From Russula earlei (taxonomy: Eukaryota > Basidiomycota > Agaricomycetes > Russulales > Russulaceae): DNA of 64,000 bases. Shown here in pieces: positions 10,277 to 22,483 of this stretch (position 1 is the first letter of the stretch; the number at the start of each line of letters is the position of its first letter). The translations under genes were made by a program, and so were the position numbers. Location: positions 1 to 64,000 of the forward strand of contig JAGFNK010000077.1 in NCBI GenBank assembly GCA_025769875.1, read 5' to 3'. The notes beneath the pieces are model-generated. The model was not told the origin of the DNA. It saw nothing but the letters and a program-made list of their open reading frames with translations, and made no database searches.

Positions 10277-13200
10277 TTAGGGGTAAAGTCCGTAAAGATC
10301 ACAATGTACATACAAATGGCAGTGTCTATGAATGCGACACTTTCTAGAAATGATTCATTCCGACCCTCAACTAAGGCTCCAACTGTTCCGAGTTCTCTTT
10401 ACGTTCTTAAGTATTTTTTCAGTGGGTTATTATGCCAGCGGTCACCCAATTTGGCAAATGTTGATCGTGACGGCGACATGACTCGGACTTTCTCGCTCAT
10501 ATCGCTTATTGGCCCGCATGGGAGCTTGCTGGATACCAGCCCCAGCATCAGGAGAAACAAGGCTAATACCTCCGTCCCCGCCACTCGGCGCTTGCTTTCA
10601 ACTCCGTCATGGAACACGTCGTTTCAGACGGCGATCAGCCTTATCAGTCGATGTATACTTCTCCGTTACCGTGATCGTCCAGAACCTCCTCATCTCCGTG
10701 GCACTTTCGGTGGCTCACTGAGCCAACGTCCGTTTATAATATCCATGGCACGCTATTCACCGGTCTTTGAGGCCACGCGCAAAAAGGTGTGAGGTGCGTG
10801 GGCGCCCCGTCCTCGCAATTCCAAATACAAGCCTGAAGGAGGACAGGACGTGAAAGCCCCGCCATCCCATGATGCAATATGACGTTTGGCTGCTCGAGAT
10901 GGGCAATTCGACACATGTGAAGATATCAAACGTCACCGTTGTATTGTGCCACCTACTGTATGGAACGTACGTTGGTCAATTGAAATATTCGCAATCCCGC
11001 CTTCGTTGATCCGAGTCAGCAATCCCCCCAGGTCCGACCATTGGGAAGGGATCGACGTCGGGATCTCCGACGTTGCACGACGGTAGCTCCATGAGGGCTC
11101 TTGCTTCCCGTTTAGACTCCAGCAGCTTGGTAAAGACTACGATTACAGCACTCCAACCGACAGTGCGGCATGTTTCGTGCCAATCAGTGACGGCTTTCAG
11201 AAAAGCAAAAGTTTTACTTCTTCGCACGGTGCCACTAGTCCTTCTGGAACCTCTGATGGGCGATCACGACGGCGAACACGATGACGGGCACTGTGGTTTG
11301 AACCCGAACACGGCACTTGCCCCGACCGCCGAGACACGTATCACCCTACACCTGACTGTGCCTCTGTTACATCCCTGTCATACTTAGTGATCCGCAAGGG
11401 GGATCACCTCTTGAGAGCAGTGGGTACCTGTGGGTAAGAACGAGGGTGCAAGCATTGGTACCTTTTTCTCTACCCCTTCAACACCGAAGCTTCGAGGTAT
11501 TTGTCCTACAACTGAAGTAACCGGCATGACCTACGCTGCACTTGCTAACAACACATAGCCCCTCCGGGTTCCTCAAGTCCGTCCTTGTTCACTCCTGCCT
11601 CAGCACGGTCATGCTCGATCACCCGCCACGCTCTCCGTCTTGTGGCACGGCCGTCACAGCAAAAGACACCCGCCGCTCACTTTCTCAAGTCTGGCCTTGT
11701 CCACCCGTACCTCAGCACCGAGACACTCTCCATCCTTGTTATCCTGTCGCGCGGCCGTTATAGGAAGCAACACTGCTATCGATGTCGACATGGTCAAGTA
11801 CCCCAGCACTGTTATGCTCGCCCACGCTCGCCATTACGTCGAACGACCATCAAAGCAAATGGCATCATGGCTGGCATGGTGCATGGCCGTACGAGGCCGA
11901 CGACCCCCCGTACTCCTCCCGGTCGGTACCGTTGCGTCTTAGACCGCTTGCATCCGTTCTAAACCAAGACCGACAGTTGATATGTAGACAAAGTCTGCTC
12001 GGTCTCATGTGCGTCACCCGGCAATGTGTGGCGGTCGCTGTTACTCAACGCCGGAGCGGGACCCTGTGCCTCCGCACATCGTCGGCCCGCAGGAATCGGC
12101 CCTGATACGCCTCATCTCGACGAAGGGGGTGTATATATGGTGCCAACAAGGGTGTGCCGCTTGATTCCCCCCGGTTGCTCTGCTGGGTGACGCGCAGGTT
12201 TTGCCGCGATCGTCCGTGAAGTGGCGTGGATAGAGGTCGTTGTCTCGGCGGAGGCCGTTCTTGTGCGCAGGAGAGTCGCGACGGAGGGGCAGGTTCTTGG
12301 CACACCGCGGCTGGAGCACTCGTGTCTCCTGCTCGAGCGAACGCGTTAGCTGCAGTCGTCCGTACCCGCCAAAAACATGGGGTCACCTCGTACCCTTGGC
12401 CGAGGGCAGAGTGTTAGCTGGTGTGGGTGCTAGTCGTCGGAGCCTCGACACCCCCGCGGTTACCCGTGCAATACAGATCACCAACGGCGACACTGGCACC
12501 CCGGTCTGAATCCCTCCTCGTGCAGCGCTCCCTCCACTCGGAGATGTGTTCCGCGGACTTTGAGCACATGCTCGGAAAACACTGCATCCTTCGACGACAG
12601 GTTTCGCAGAGCATCGATTTCAGCTCGACAGGTAGCAGCAGTGGGACATGTGGGAGAGCCCGCTGCACATCTTGGGAATCCACGCTGACCAGGATGGAAC
12701 CTGAAGCGAACGGCTTTATTGGGAGCAGAGATCGTCCTGCCGCCAAAATCCGCCCGGCGAGCTGTCGAAACCGGAATGATCACCTTTCGATAATGATTCC
12801 CCAGTCGGTCTAGTTTCTGGCATTTCTGCCAGCTGGTAGTTGCGAAAAGGGTGTAAGGCTCACGTGAGCGCGCTAGGCGTGTCGTTCGGTTCGGTTGTCA
12901 AGGCAGACGTTGACTTCCCTTCGTTCGTTCAGTTTCAGGGTCGTTGTTGTCAGGCCATTATACAGATGACAAAATTCCGAGGAAAGGTGCCACGATCGTA
13001 CATACAATCGTAGCACTGGGAATCATTGGGGACTATAATGTAGCGAGTCCTAAAGCACAGCAGATATGTGACATAGAATAAGACTGCCTGTCGCATCCCC
13101 ATGGGTCTCCTCCAAATAAGCCTATAAGTAGATCCGTAGCCTAAACTGTCCCCGTCCCAGAACCTGCCGCTCCTACGAATGATGACGATGTGGGTCCCCG
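10277..13200. other. Long region with no recognised gene
   Basis: Open frames on both strands are short, often mutually overlapping shadows, and none shows a conserved motif. A minus-strand stretch near 10617-10399 has a hydrophobic segment (TEVLALFLLMLGLVSS) that could be one exon of a decayed membrane protein, but no partner exons were convincing. The segment 11540-11960 is C-rich with repetitive CACTCGCC-like strings and reads as spacer. Confidence 0.35.
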
Positions 13201-13212
13201 TACGCTCCGGTG

Positions 13213-15104
13213 TTAATGGGCCGCATGTGCATCGCTGGTGGTGCTGGTTCGTAAATCGCTTGATACGGGTTCTTGTTGAACAGAGGGGTGTTCTTTCGGC
13301 GCCTGCGACAGCAGCATACGTAGACGCAGCAACCCTAAGACAGAAAGCACGAATGCAAGGCACCCGATGAGGATATATGGCCAGTTGCGAGTTATCGCTC
13401 CGATGAGGTGTTGCTTCCTCTCGGCGGACGAAATAGGGGAGTGCGACTCCTGCGAGGCGGGGAGCAGCGCGTTCGAAGGAGCACCAGTTGTATCTATACC
13501 GTTCAATGCGGACTTTGACAAAGTCAGCGAGCGCGGCGACAGGGTCGGTCACAGATAGCAACTGGACGTAGGGATCGCCCCGATCGTTGGTAGTATTCGA
13601 GACGAAATTCCCATAATCGAAGAGGGTATAAAAATTGCGCACTGTGCAACAAGTAAGAGGGGGGATGGGGAGATAGAGAAAGGGGAAACAGGATGAGCTT
13701 TCCAATTACACGACCATAAGGACGAAGAATACTTACAGGAATTCATGCCAAGGATCATGTCATAGTGTCCAAGCATGCTGAAAGCAGTCGAAATGGGTTG
13801 GTACTGGAGAAAGACCACTCGTCAGCAACGTGGCGATGCCGTGCACATAAATCCGGACACTAACCGAACCACGACAAAGATTATTCCCGGTCGTCGAAGT
13901 TATGTCATTGCTGACAATGTCGAGGGGGTGGATAGGCAAGGTAACACCAGCAAAAACGAAATGATATGCTAAGATTTTGCGTACAAGGCACGTACCACAT
14001 TCCGTCGTCGGTGCTGTAGTTGGCGCCCTGAACACGTCCGTAGATCGCATCGGCAATCGTGCGTGGGACTTGGGAGTAAGTGAACCCAGAATCCAGGACT
14101 CCCACCAGACTCCCTCCAGAAACATGCGGCACAATGGATTCCACGAAGATAGGGTTTCCATCTGGACCAATGACAGCCATTATTGTCTGTAACGACCTGC
14201 CCAATGCTGGTTAGAAGCGTCCATAAGGGCGTTTTTAAGGTAGAGCATGGGTTGCGAAGCGACACTCTCGTAGCCCGAAACGAATTCGGATATGGTTATT
14301 TGGACCGGTAATCGTATCCTTCGGGTCATTCGCTCGGTCGAGTTGTAATGACACGAAATTTTGAGTGGTCATATCCAACTGAAAGATGCGGGATAATGGA
14401 GTGTCGCCTACGCCGGCCCCATATTTATTCCGAACGACGGACTCGGAATCGAAACCGAGGCCTAATAGACCCTGAAAGCCGTTTGCCTGTAGCGTGGGCG
14501 AAAAGGAAGTGCTATCTTGGACAAGGACTGGATAACGCAACGTAGTAAGGGACGAGGAAACGGGACGGGGGAGAAAGGATTACTGAAAGCCTGGTTGTTC
14601 ACAGAATACCGTCAAAGGTCATAGGGGCCAGGCTGATGTTGCCTATGGATCCCCGTTAGTTGACAGCTTCTGTAGGTGTGACGTACATACCTTGAACATT
14701 ACCGACGGCATACGCGATGGAGACGTGCTCTCCGGTGTCTTGAGCGCCGGGAACGGCATCAGCGATCCAGAGGTCGGCGCTGAAATTTGGGTGAGATGGG
14801 GAAGGAGAGAGGATAAGTAGACATGCCTGCCACTATCGAGGACGACGCTATAGTTGTTACCACCGACATTGATGCTAGCACCATAGATAACGTTGCCTCC
14901 GTTCTTGACGGGGATGCCAGTAAGGTTGTTGCGCTTGGAGAGGTGATGATGGGTATCTGCTATAAATCCGCGGAAAGGGACGATGATGGCATTGGTAAGG
15001 ATGTATGGTGGATAAAAAGAAGGGATAGACCAGCGCGAGTAGACGCATGCTGGATGAGAAAGAAAGTAACGTGCCGTGTGAAACTTAATCGGAGAGACAG
15101 CCAC
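13213..15104 (-). pseudogene. Membrane-anchored pepsin-like (A1) aspartic protease, frameshifted
   Basis: A paralog of the plus-strand protease that starts a few hundred bp away, head to head. Both catalytic motifs are present: VVLDSGS near 14835 and VLDSGFTYSQVP near 14080. The flap-side and C-terminal strings LTPFWD-type are absent, but HYDMILGMNS, YVQLLSVTDP and a C-terminal transmembrane helix (WPYILIGCLAFVLSVLGLL) are there. Introns fit at 14826-14780, 14690-14643 and 14609-14528, plus two more near 13870-13810 and 13740-13650. Comparison with the paralog shows at least four one-base frame breaks: near 14300 (AATAACC), near 14190 (TGGGCAGG), near 13965 (a T run) and at 13514-13516 (AAA on the coding strand). 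The 5' end is unresolved. It is either a decayed gene or a gene hit by sequence errors, since other genes in this window show similar breaks. Confidence 0.7.
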
Positions 15105-15272
15105 GCCCAGGTCCTCCCCTTTACTGCACTGCCCCCCTCATGCAGCGCACCCCGGATTGCCCTCGCCGTACAGAGGCGCAGTCCTCCCTGCCCAGCGCTC
15201 GTATCCCATTCCCCCTTTCATGCGCCTTCCCCCTCTTTCCTCCTGGTCCCCACCCTCATTCATGCCTCAGCC

Positions 15273-17114
15273 ATGCGTCTAGATCTCCGCGGGCTGTCCA
15301 TCTACCCTCAGCACCACAAACGGAGCCACATATCCGGCCTCGACAATGCCCAGGACCTCCAATATTTTACAAATATCTCCCTCGGAGGAGAACCTTTTCT
15401 GGTCAGCATCGATACTGGCAGGCAAATCCTCTTATTCTCCCCTAGCCTCTCATCTACAACCCCTCTTCAGCTCTGATTTGTGGGTCGCGGGCATTGTTCC
15501 CAACTCGAATGACACTGGCGTCTCTGCTAGTATTCAATATGCCATCGGTGGCGTCTCTGGAAGCGTGATGACTGCAAGCCTTAATTTCCTTGACTTTAAT
15601 GTGTCAGACCAGGCCTACAGTACGTTTCTGCATTGTTCTTGTCCTTCTACGCACCCACATGCACCGTAGTTCAAGTCCAGTCCTCTTCCGCATATCCAGA
15701 ACGTCAAGGTCTCCTCGGTCTCGGTCCGAATGTCGGCTCGAACATACATGTTGCGCTCAAGAATCAACCCACAGGCGACACTGTCCTCGACCGCATCTTC
15801 CGCCAAGACCCATCCACACCGAACGCCCTCACTATCCTTCTCTCACGCTCAGACGACCCTGGCAAGACATATCCCGGCCAAATCACGGTGTCTGACATCG
15901 TTCCCGGTTTGGAGAGTATCTTAGCTCAACCCAAGCTCCCAGTGAAGGCCGTCCCGTCAACACAATCGGGCGACCAGCATTGGCAAGCCCTCCTTGACCC
16001 GAATGGCATCATCGGTCCAGACGGACAACGCATAGCAATGTCCACTAAAGTCGCAGGCGCGCCAATTCCATCCCAGCTCACCGTCGTTTTCGATACGGGT
16101 TTTTCTTTTAGTCAAGTTCCAAAGTACGGTCGATTCTGTTTGGAATGAAACTTTCAGTCTCATTGAAGCGCCGCTCCAGATATGTCGCCGATGCGATCTA
16201 CTCTCGCATTTCTGGAGCCCAATTTCAAAACCTCACAACAACTGGCCCCATCTGGACCTTGCCGTGTAACGCCGAAGTAAACACCACCCTAATATTTGGC
16301 AACATCTCTCTCCCAATCCATCCGCTTGACACAAGCTTCAACCTACAGGGTCCCACGGGAAATCAATTTTGTGTTGGTGGGGTGTGTATGCTTTCCACTG
16401 GACACTCGTCCGGTTCTTTTGTCTTATTGGTTTCAGTTTCAGCCAATCACGACCGGCGCGGCGCCGGACTATGACATGATCCTTGGCATGACGTTCTGTT
16501 AGTAGTTCTTCACCTTGTCTGCCACATGTCGTTGTCTTACTGAGGCCATTCTGCAGTGCGCAACGTTTATCTACTTGTAAATTACGGAGATTTTGTCGAT
16601 GGGACCGCGACGAAGGCGCCACCCTATGTTCAGTTGTTGTCAGTCACAGACCCTGCCGCTGCTCACGTGGACTTTGTCAACACTCGCCTCGGCGGCGTGG
16701 ACACGACTGGTTTCCAGGTTCTTATCAACAGTTCACCAAGCTCGTCTGACAGTGACTACAATGGTTCGGACCAACAAACGAGGCTCATCGTGATCGGTGG
16801 TGTGGCGTCGGGCTGCCTTCTCATTTTGTTGATCGCCATCGTTGCGTATATCACTTTGAGGCGGCGGCACCGACGACGCCGTTTCAATCCCAGGATCCCA
16901 TTCCTCCATGGTTGAAACGGAACTTTCCAATGACTACGTCCCATATCATCCTCTTGGATATGCTCCACCCCCAGGTGACACCCTTCTGATCCATGGGGCA
17001 GGACCAGCTCCGATGCTTCATTCTCGTGCAGGGACTACGGATAAACCAGCTGAGCTCTCAGAGGTGGACAACAGCGTGCCGCCACCGAGATACAAAGAAC
17101 GTAATTCGTGGTAG
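15273..17114 (+). CDS. Membrane-anchored pepsin-like (A1) aspartic protease
   Basis: Secreted or cell-surface endopeptidase of family A1. Six exons are visible: to 15421, 15471-15619, 15670-16123, 16180-16381, 16437-16497 and from 16557. The first intron (15422-15470) is GC-AG. The first catalytic site is VSIDTGS, split by that intron, followed by SDLWVAG. The second site is VVFDTGFSFSQVP. PTGNQFCVGG, DYDMILGMTF and YVQLLSVTDP follow, then a C-terminal transmembrane helix (LIVIGGVASGCLLILLIAIV), RRRHRRRR and a tail ending PPPRYKERNSW. Two problems remain. A signal peptide (FLLVPTLIHASA) lies in frame but the nearest upstream ATG at 15220 is out of phase across a C5 run. The tail after about 16890 is out of phase by one base. 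The true start is therefore probably near 15220 or in an unseen upstream exon. Confidence 0.72.
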
Positions 17115-18720
17115 GAATAGTGAGGATGTATATGTAGGTGCGTGTAGACTCCTGGGCAACTGCCGGCCCCAAGCGTGGGGCTTCTGCTGAACGGTGGCAT
17201 TTTTGTCACGGTACCATGGATACTGAATCCGTTTATGAACCTCTCTTTCTGGATGATATAGGGACATGTAACATTCATATTATGTTTGTATCTGGGCATC
17301 CTCTCTCATGCGATAGTTACAAGTTCGGCGCAACATGTACAGAGATTATCATAACGATCATTTTTTTGATCAGAAGAACCTAACCCTCATACTACAGCAT
17401 GTATGCTTGGATGGACTTTGGCGGGTGCTAGATTGTCAGCGCTGACATTCACACCGAGAAAAGAAGAGGTAGTGACACGTCAACGCATTCGAGAGACCGG
17501 ACAGCAACCTTCTCCTGTGCGGCGTAAATGCGTCCAAGTCAAGCGTCCTGTCGTTATCGGCTCGCGGGCAATTTTAATGCTCCCTACTCTTACAAGCAGA
17601 CCGATAAGGGAACGATGTTTCGTCAACACCGTTCGCAGAAGCCGTTGCAGTGCAATCTTATGAGAAGCAGGCATTATCTACAATTCAGATCGGGAGTTGG
17701 CGAGGGGAATTCCCGCATAGCTGTGGAGCAGCCAGCACAGCACCAACCGCGGACCCTCTTTCACTTGTTATCTTATGGAGCCGTTGTCCGGCATCTAGCT
17801 CAGTTGACGCCCCTGTTCGCTTCGCCGCCAGGAGGATCATTTTTTTCTCGGCCATCAGGCCTTGATTGCCTCTCAGATGCTATTGGCGACAGTCGCCAGC
17901 GACCGCGAGGGTTGCTCTCCTTCGATTGAATGAGGGATCACGGGCTCCCTTGGGGTGGCTCGAGGTCATACCGCATGGCGGAAGTACTCGGGCTAGTCCT
18001 GCTTAGAGTAATCCCGTTCGAGCGACGAAAAAAAAACAAACTCACAGCTGTGCTTTTCCACTCCGAGCTGTTCTCACAGTGGCGGCGACTCGACCCGATA
18101 ATCTAAAAGCATACTAGGCTATCGTATCTTGAAAATACGTCGCTCCCATGCCATGTCACAACGTGTCCACTGGCAGTGTTTGGCGTTGCGCCAGTGTTGC
18201 GCCTTCTCCAGAATAGTGATATGAAGAACTTTCTAGTGGATTTATCACGGGCGGGGGGTTTCACTGGCTCCCGTTTGATGTTTCCCATTCCAGATTGGAT
18301 GCGATCAGACGGCTCTAGATATATACGCGATCTGTCGAAATTTCAAGGGCGTGGCTTGCTTCCAAAGAATAGCCAAGAACTAGGAACACATTTAGTACCC
18401 TACATATTTTGGAAATATGATATTCCACGATGTAATATCATATATCAAACCAATACTTTGTCCGCTGTGCTGTGGCAACAGCGGTGCATCACTGGGCCTG
18501 TGGCAATGGCTGAGCTCGATATCACCCTAAGGCTATACCACGCCCTTCCTTTGATTATCAAACGCTTTCACAGACTGCGCGTGATTGCGCATCTGGGTCA
18601 GGATCAACAGCGCATGATTATCAATTGAAGAATATGGTTTGCCAACGGAATGTATTTAATTTGCTATCATCCGATGATCACACAATAGGGCGAGCAAGTA
18701 TGGTGTTTGGGGGGATTGGT
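17115..18720. other. Intergenic, nothing recognised
   Basis: An open frame at 18176-18628 (150 codons) shows no family resemblance and no splice context. The remaining frames are shorter. An A8 tract lies near 18027-18036. Confidence 0.4.
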
Positions 18721-18727
18721 TGCGGAA

Positions 18728-18737
18728 TTATATAAAA
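18728..18737 (+). promoter_or_regulatory. TATA box of CipC-like gene A
   Basis: TTATATAAAA lies ~110 bp before the ATG at 18846. A second TATATATA string at 18827-18836 sits too close to the start codon to be the main element. Confidence 0.5.
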
Positions 18738-18845
18738 TGGTGCAACCCACTTTTGCGGGGCAGAATCTTCACTTCACTTTTACTTTACTACCCAGTCATC
18801 AACCCCTTTCCACTTGTCCACGAGCGCTATATATACGATATCATC

Positions 18846-19481
18846 ATGAGCTGGTTCGGCGACGAGCACGACCATTCGAGAGCTTACAATGAAGTACGCT
18901 CCTCCTTGTTACGTGTGCCGTGCTACACTGATCGCTGCCGGGATTAGTACCACTCAAATCCCAAGCACGAGGCCCATGTTAGCCACGAGCTTATTGCTGG
19001 CGCTGCGGCCTATGAGGTTCCGTCACCTCCTGTTGTCTCGTACTTTTCCCCCGATGTTGAAACATGTTCTTAGGCTGCTAAGGCATACCAGGAACATTTA
19101 GCCAAGAATGGTGGCGAACCGCCTAGCCATGCCAAGGCCAAGCAGATCATGTGCGTATCGTGTTATCAGCGTCATGGAAGCTCTGTGCTCATCGACCATA
19201 CAGCGCGGGCCTCGCCGGGGCCTTCATCGACAGGGAATTCGAGACGCACGGTGTACGGTCATCTTCCGAATTTCATTTGACCGGCCTTGTCTGATAGCTG
19301 CGAATTAAAACAAACAGCTCGATTTCATCGACAAGGAGAAGGCGAAGCATGCAGGTAAGTTTCGATTCGCTTTTGCCGCGGAGTAGGGGGATGATCAGGA
19401 CATCGTTGTGCAGCCAAGAAACACGCTGAAGAGGCCGTCACACAATATGGTGGGTATGGTGGGTATGGACCTTCGTATTGA
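18846..19481 (+). CDS. CipC-like (DUF3759) protein, paralog A
   Basis: A small cytosolic protein of the concanamycin-induced CipC family, whose biochemical role is unknown; family members are often strongly expressed under stress or during host contact. Six short exons can be read through GT-AG introns. Exon 1 (18846-18893) is MSWFGDEHDHSRAYNE, and later exons give KHEAHVSHELIAGAAAYE, AAKAYQEHLAKNG, SHAKAKQIIAGLAGAFIDREFE, LDFIDKEKAKHA and a glycine-tyrosine tail ending GGYGPSY. The total is about 120 residues, the usual family size. SHELIAGAA and AKAKxxIAGxAGAF are the diagnostic strings. It is the first of three tandem copies and the only one starting MSWF rather than MGWF. Confidence 0.85.
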
Positions 19482-21110
19482 CGAGGGACCGACGGCGGGG
19501 TGAATGATCGGAACCTGTACGTATGTTTTGGTACACCGTATCATCTATAACACTGGTCCTCGGGTCTGCTGTTGATGTAGACCGGGCCTGCCGAAGTGGA
19601 TGATGGAAATAATGATCAAAAATAAAACTAAAAAAAAAAATAACGGAGTTTCTCGGCCCGGGCTGTGCGGCATCACCTCGCGTCGTGTGAGCCCAGCTTG
19701 GTAATAACCAATAATTCTGGACTCATCAAAAGTTGATCTTCCCTTAATAATACACGACTTTGCATTGTTCAAGGCATAATCTAGGTCGTTAGCACCCTGG
19801 AATCGATGCGGCGATTCATTCCTCAGGGTCTTTCCACGACAGGGGCATCCCCAATCACCTATTCCACGCGCGCTACACTTACATCATGGGTCTGGCTATC
19901 CAAGACCGCTGGCAAGAACTTACTAGGTCGTACGACAGGGTGCGCCCATCGACGTGCCTTATCAGTCCTATCTGGTCACGATCTTGCCTCTGGCGCTGCA
20001 GTCCGCGAGGTTTTTCCCTAATGATATCCCCCACCCTCAGGTCGCAAGGACACATGAGAATCAGTTACCAAGAACTGACGGCCAGAGAGTCATTCCCGGG
20101 CCAAGGCACTCATGTATGTATTGCTCATGTGCGTGCGTCAACAAAATTCATTTTCATCGTCCGTACCACTACTGGCATCACTGGTATCATCGTCAGTTGA
20201 ACTCTGGAAAGTCGAGTCCTACGATGCAGGCTCATGTCTCCCTAATGATTTCCAATCCGCTCCTGACCGTTGTCGCCTAGACACTTTGCATCCTTTGTTG
20301 ATTCTCTACGTACAACGCGCTTCTCAGTTGCGCCCCAATCTTTTTGATCCACCCAACTGATTTGTAAATTTGCGCCTGGTGTCGCTTCCATGTCCTGCTC
20401 CTGATACCTTCACGAGATGGGATACCCCGCTCACTTCCAGTCCTTTGATTATTCATCGCATCCTAGGCTATAGCTTGCTCACGCGTAACGTCCGTCAGTT
20501 GCGTGGACGACCCATCTTGCGGTATATAACACGTGGGGTATCATTTGGACGATGATAACAAGACAGCCCGGGCGTCTCCTTACACGAATTCGAAAAGTTA
20601 GGCGGTGGTGGCAGTGCCGCGCTTGGCAACAAGCGAAGAATCAAGTGAGGGGAAGTATCACGACGGCATTAACGCGATAAGCAGGTCGTTCATCGGTTCC
20701 AAACCCAAAAAGATTCGCAAGTAAGGTCTTCTTTCGCCGTTCCGATGCTTGCGCGGTGTTTGTTTGACCTGACCGAGCACTTTAGCTCCTCGAGGCGGCA
20801 AGGTCCCAAGAAAACCGATTCAACGAACCCTCTGCCGATTATCAAGATGATGAAACCACGTGATGGAAACCACCTTCCGATTCGGGAGGACCCGTCCAGT
20901 GGAATTTTCTGTTTTGCAAAAAAGGAGTATTCCCACGGTGGGAGTGTTTTTCACAACATATCATATTTTGGTCGGAATCATATGGCTGCATGGCGTTGCC
21001 GGCTTGCGGCCCCACAGATCTCGCTTGATATGGACACGATCAAGGAACATTGCCGGTACCTGGAATGAAGGGAGTTCAATGGCGCCATCGAATGCCGGGG
21101 GCCCTGGGGG
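19482..21110. other. Intergenic between CipC paralogs A and B
   Basis: No domain-bearing frame. An A-rich run (AAAACTAAAAAAAAAAATAA) is at about 19623-19643. The 20745-21068 frame carries no recognisable motif. Confidence 0.4.
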
Positions 21111-21118
21111 TCTACGGG

Positions 21119-21126
21119 TATATAAA
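21119..21126 (+). promoter_or_regulatory. TATA box of CipC-like gene B
   Basis: The string GGGTATATAAACAGG around 21116-21130 is identical to the one before paralog C and lies ~87 bp before the ATG. Confidence 0.65.
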
Positions 21127-21205
21127 CAGGTGCATTCCCCCTTTGCACCACAGGGTCTCTAGACTCAGCCGCCTACTTTGTACTTGTCTCCACACAACTT
21201 CTATT

Positions 21206-21841
21206 ATGGGTTGGTTCGACAACGACCATCAGTATTCTCAGGATTACGACAACGTACGCCTTCTCCTTTCGTGCGTTGTGTGCTACGCAGATTATAACAC
21301 AATGTAGTATCAATCAGGCCCTAAGCACGAGTCTTCTGTCACCCACGAGCTGATCGCCGGTGCCGCGAGCTATGAGGTTCGTCCCTGTTTTTGTCCCAAA
21401 TTTCCTGTAACGTTCATACATGGCTCCACTAGGCTGCAAAAGCATACGAGGATCATGTAGCCCGGAACGGTCAACCTGATAGCCATGCCAAGGCCAAGGA
21501 ACTTATGTGTGTATTGCTTGCGTTGCGTTGACACAAACTGAACTTCTTGTTCCCTCCCTACAGCGCGGGCTTCGCTGGGGCCTTTGTCGACAAGGAATTC
21601 GAGACGCACGGCGTAAGTCATTTCACAATAGGTTGTATCTTATCAAACGAGTTGTCTCACCGTCCCCCATCAAACGCACTAGCTCGACTTCATTGATAGA
21701 GAGAAAGCGAAGTACCAAGGTGAGTATCTATTGGCATTGCTTGAGGCAAGTAGCATTACCTCTAATGCCATACCTACAGCCAAAAAGCAAGCCGAGGAAG
21801 CTGTTACCCAGTATGGTGGCTATGGTGGTGGTGACTATTGA
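21206..21841 (+). CDS. CipC-like (DUF3759) protein, paralog B
   Basis: Same family and exon pattern as paralog A. Exon 1 is MGWFDNDHQYSQDYDN (21206-21253), followed by KHESSVTHELIAGAASYE, AAKAYEDHVARNG, SHAKAKELIAGFAGAFVDK, LDFIDREKAKYQ and a tail KKQAEEAVTQYGGYGGGDY. Each intron is 50-75 nt and sits at the same codon as in the neighbours, so the copies arose by tandem duplication after the intron pattern was fixed. All diagnostic strings are intact and no frame break is seen. Function is unknown beyond the family's stress-linked expression. Confidence 0.87.
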
Positions 21842-22365
21842 TGGAGAGGCTATTGCGGATTCAGCAGCCCAAGAAGATGTTCATGCGTCAGGAATCGCGA
21901 GCAGGATCGAAGTAAACCTTTCTGTTTTAACCTGTATCTCGTCGGAAACGCGAATTACTTGTTCACCTGTCGGCTGTGAGAGCGAGCTGAGGGGGTGAAA
22001 GCAACAAATCATATAATGACCGAGCACAGTAAATATCTGATTACTCGCATTATGATCAAAGCTTGATCATTTTTGAATCGTGGATCAGGCAGGAAGCTAA
22101 ATAACATGTAACAAGTCTGAGAGGTGTCGGTGAGAGTCAATCGAAGTTCTCTCACAGGGATGAATGAAATAACCAAAAGCAGACATCAATCCAAAGGCAA
22201 TCAGGGGTTGAGAAGAGCGTGGGAAGTGCCCACCGCGCTCGCCATAATGGGTTCGGAACAACTAGTAGATAGCAGACCTCGTCCAGGAATCGAAGCCAGC
22301 GAATCGACCAGAAGCCTCTCAGGCTTCTGACATGAGGTGGAACCATCGGCCGGAGCCCCTGAGGG

Positions 22366-22373
22366 TATATAAA
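22366..22373 (+). promoter_or_regulatory. TATA box of CipC-like gene C
   Basis: GGGTATATAAACAGG, the same core as before paralog B, lies ~115 bp before the ATG at 22484. A C-rich stretch (AATCCCCCC) follows in both. Confidence 0.65.
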
Positions 22374-22483
22374 CAGGCACAATCCCCCCACTTGCACGGC
22401 AGGCAGGCAGGTCTTTAGACTTAGTCGCCCACCCCACTTTGCACTTGTCTCCACCCCACACGCACCTTCCATACATCGCTATC

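Noticed and set aside
10304..10792. 162-codon plus-strand frame as a gene
   Set aside because: Overlapping open frames on both strands, no conserved motif, abrupt composition changes.
12950..13705. 251-codon minus-strand frame as a separate protein
   Set aside because: Its first ~55 residues are the protease C-terminal region; after the frame break at 13515 the rest is the wrong phase of the transmembrane exon and loses all similarity to the paralog.
18176..18628. 150-codon plus-strand frame as a gene
   Set aside because: No motif, no splice context, no promoter element; base composition like the surrounding spacer.
18827..18836. TATATATA as the TATA box of CipC gene A
   Set aside because: It is only about 10 bp from the start codon; TTATATAAAA at 18728 has the spacing seen in the other copies.
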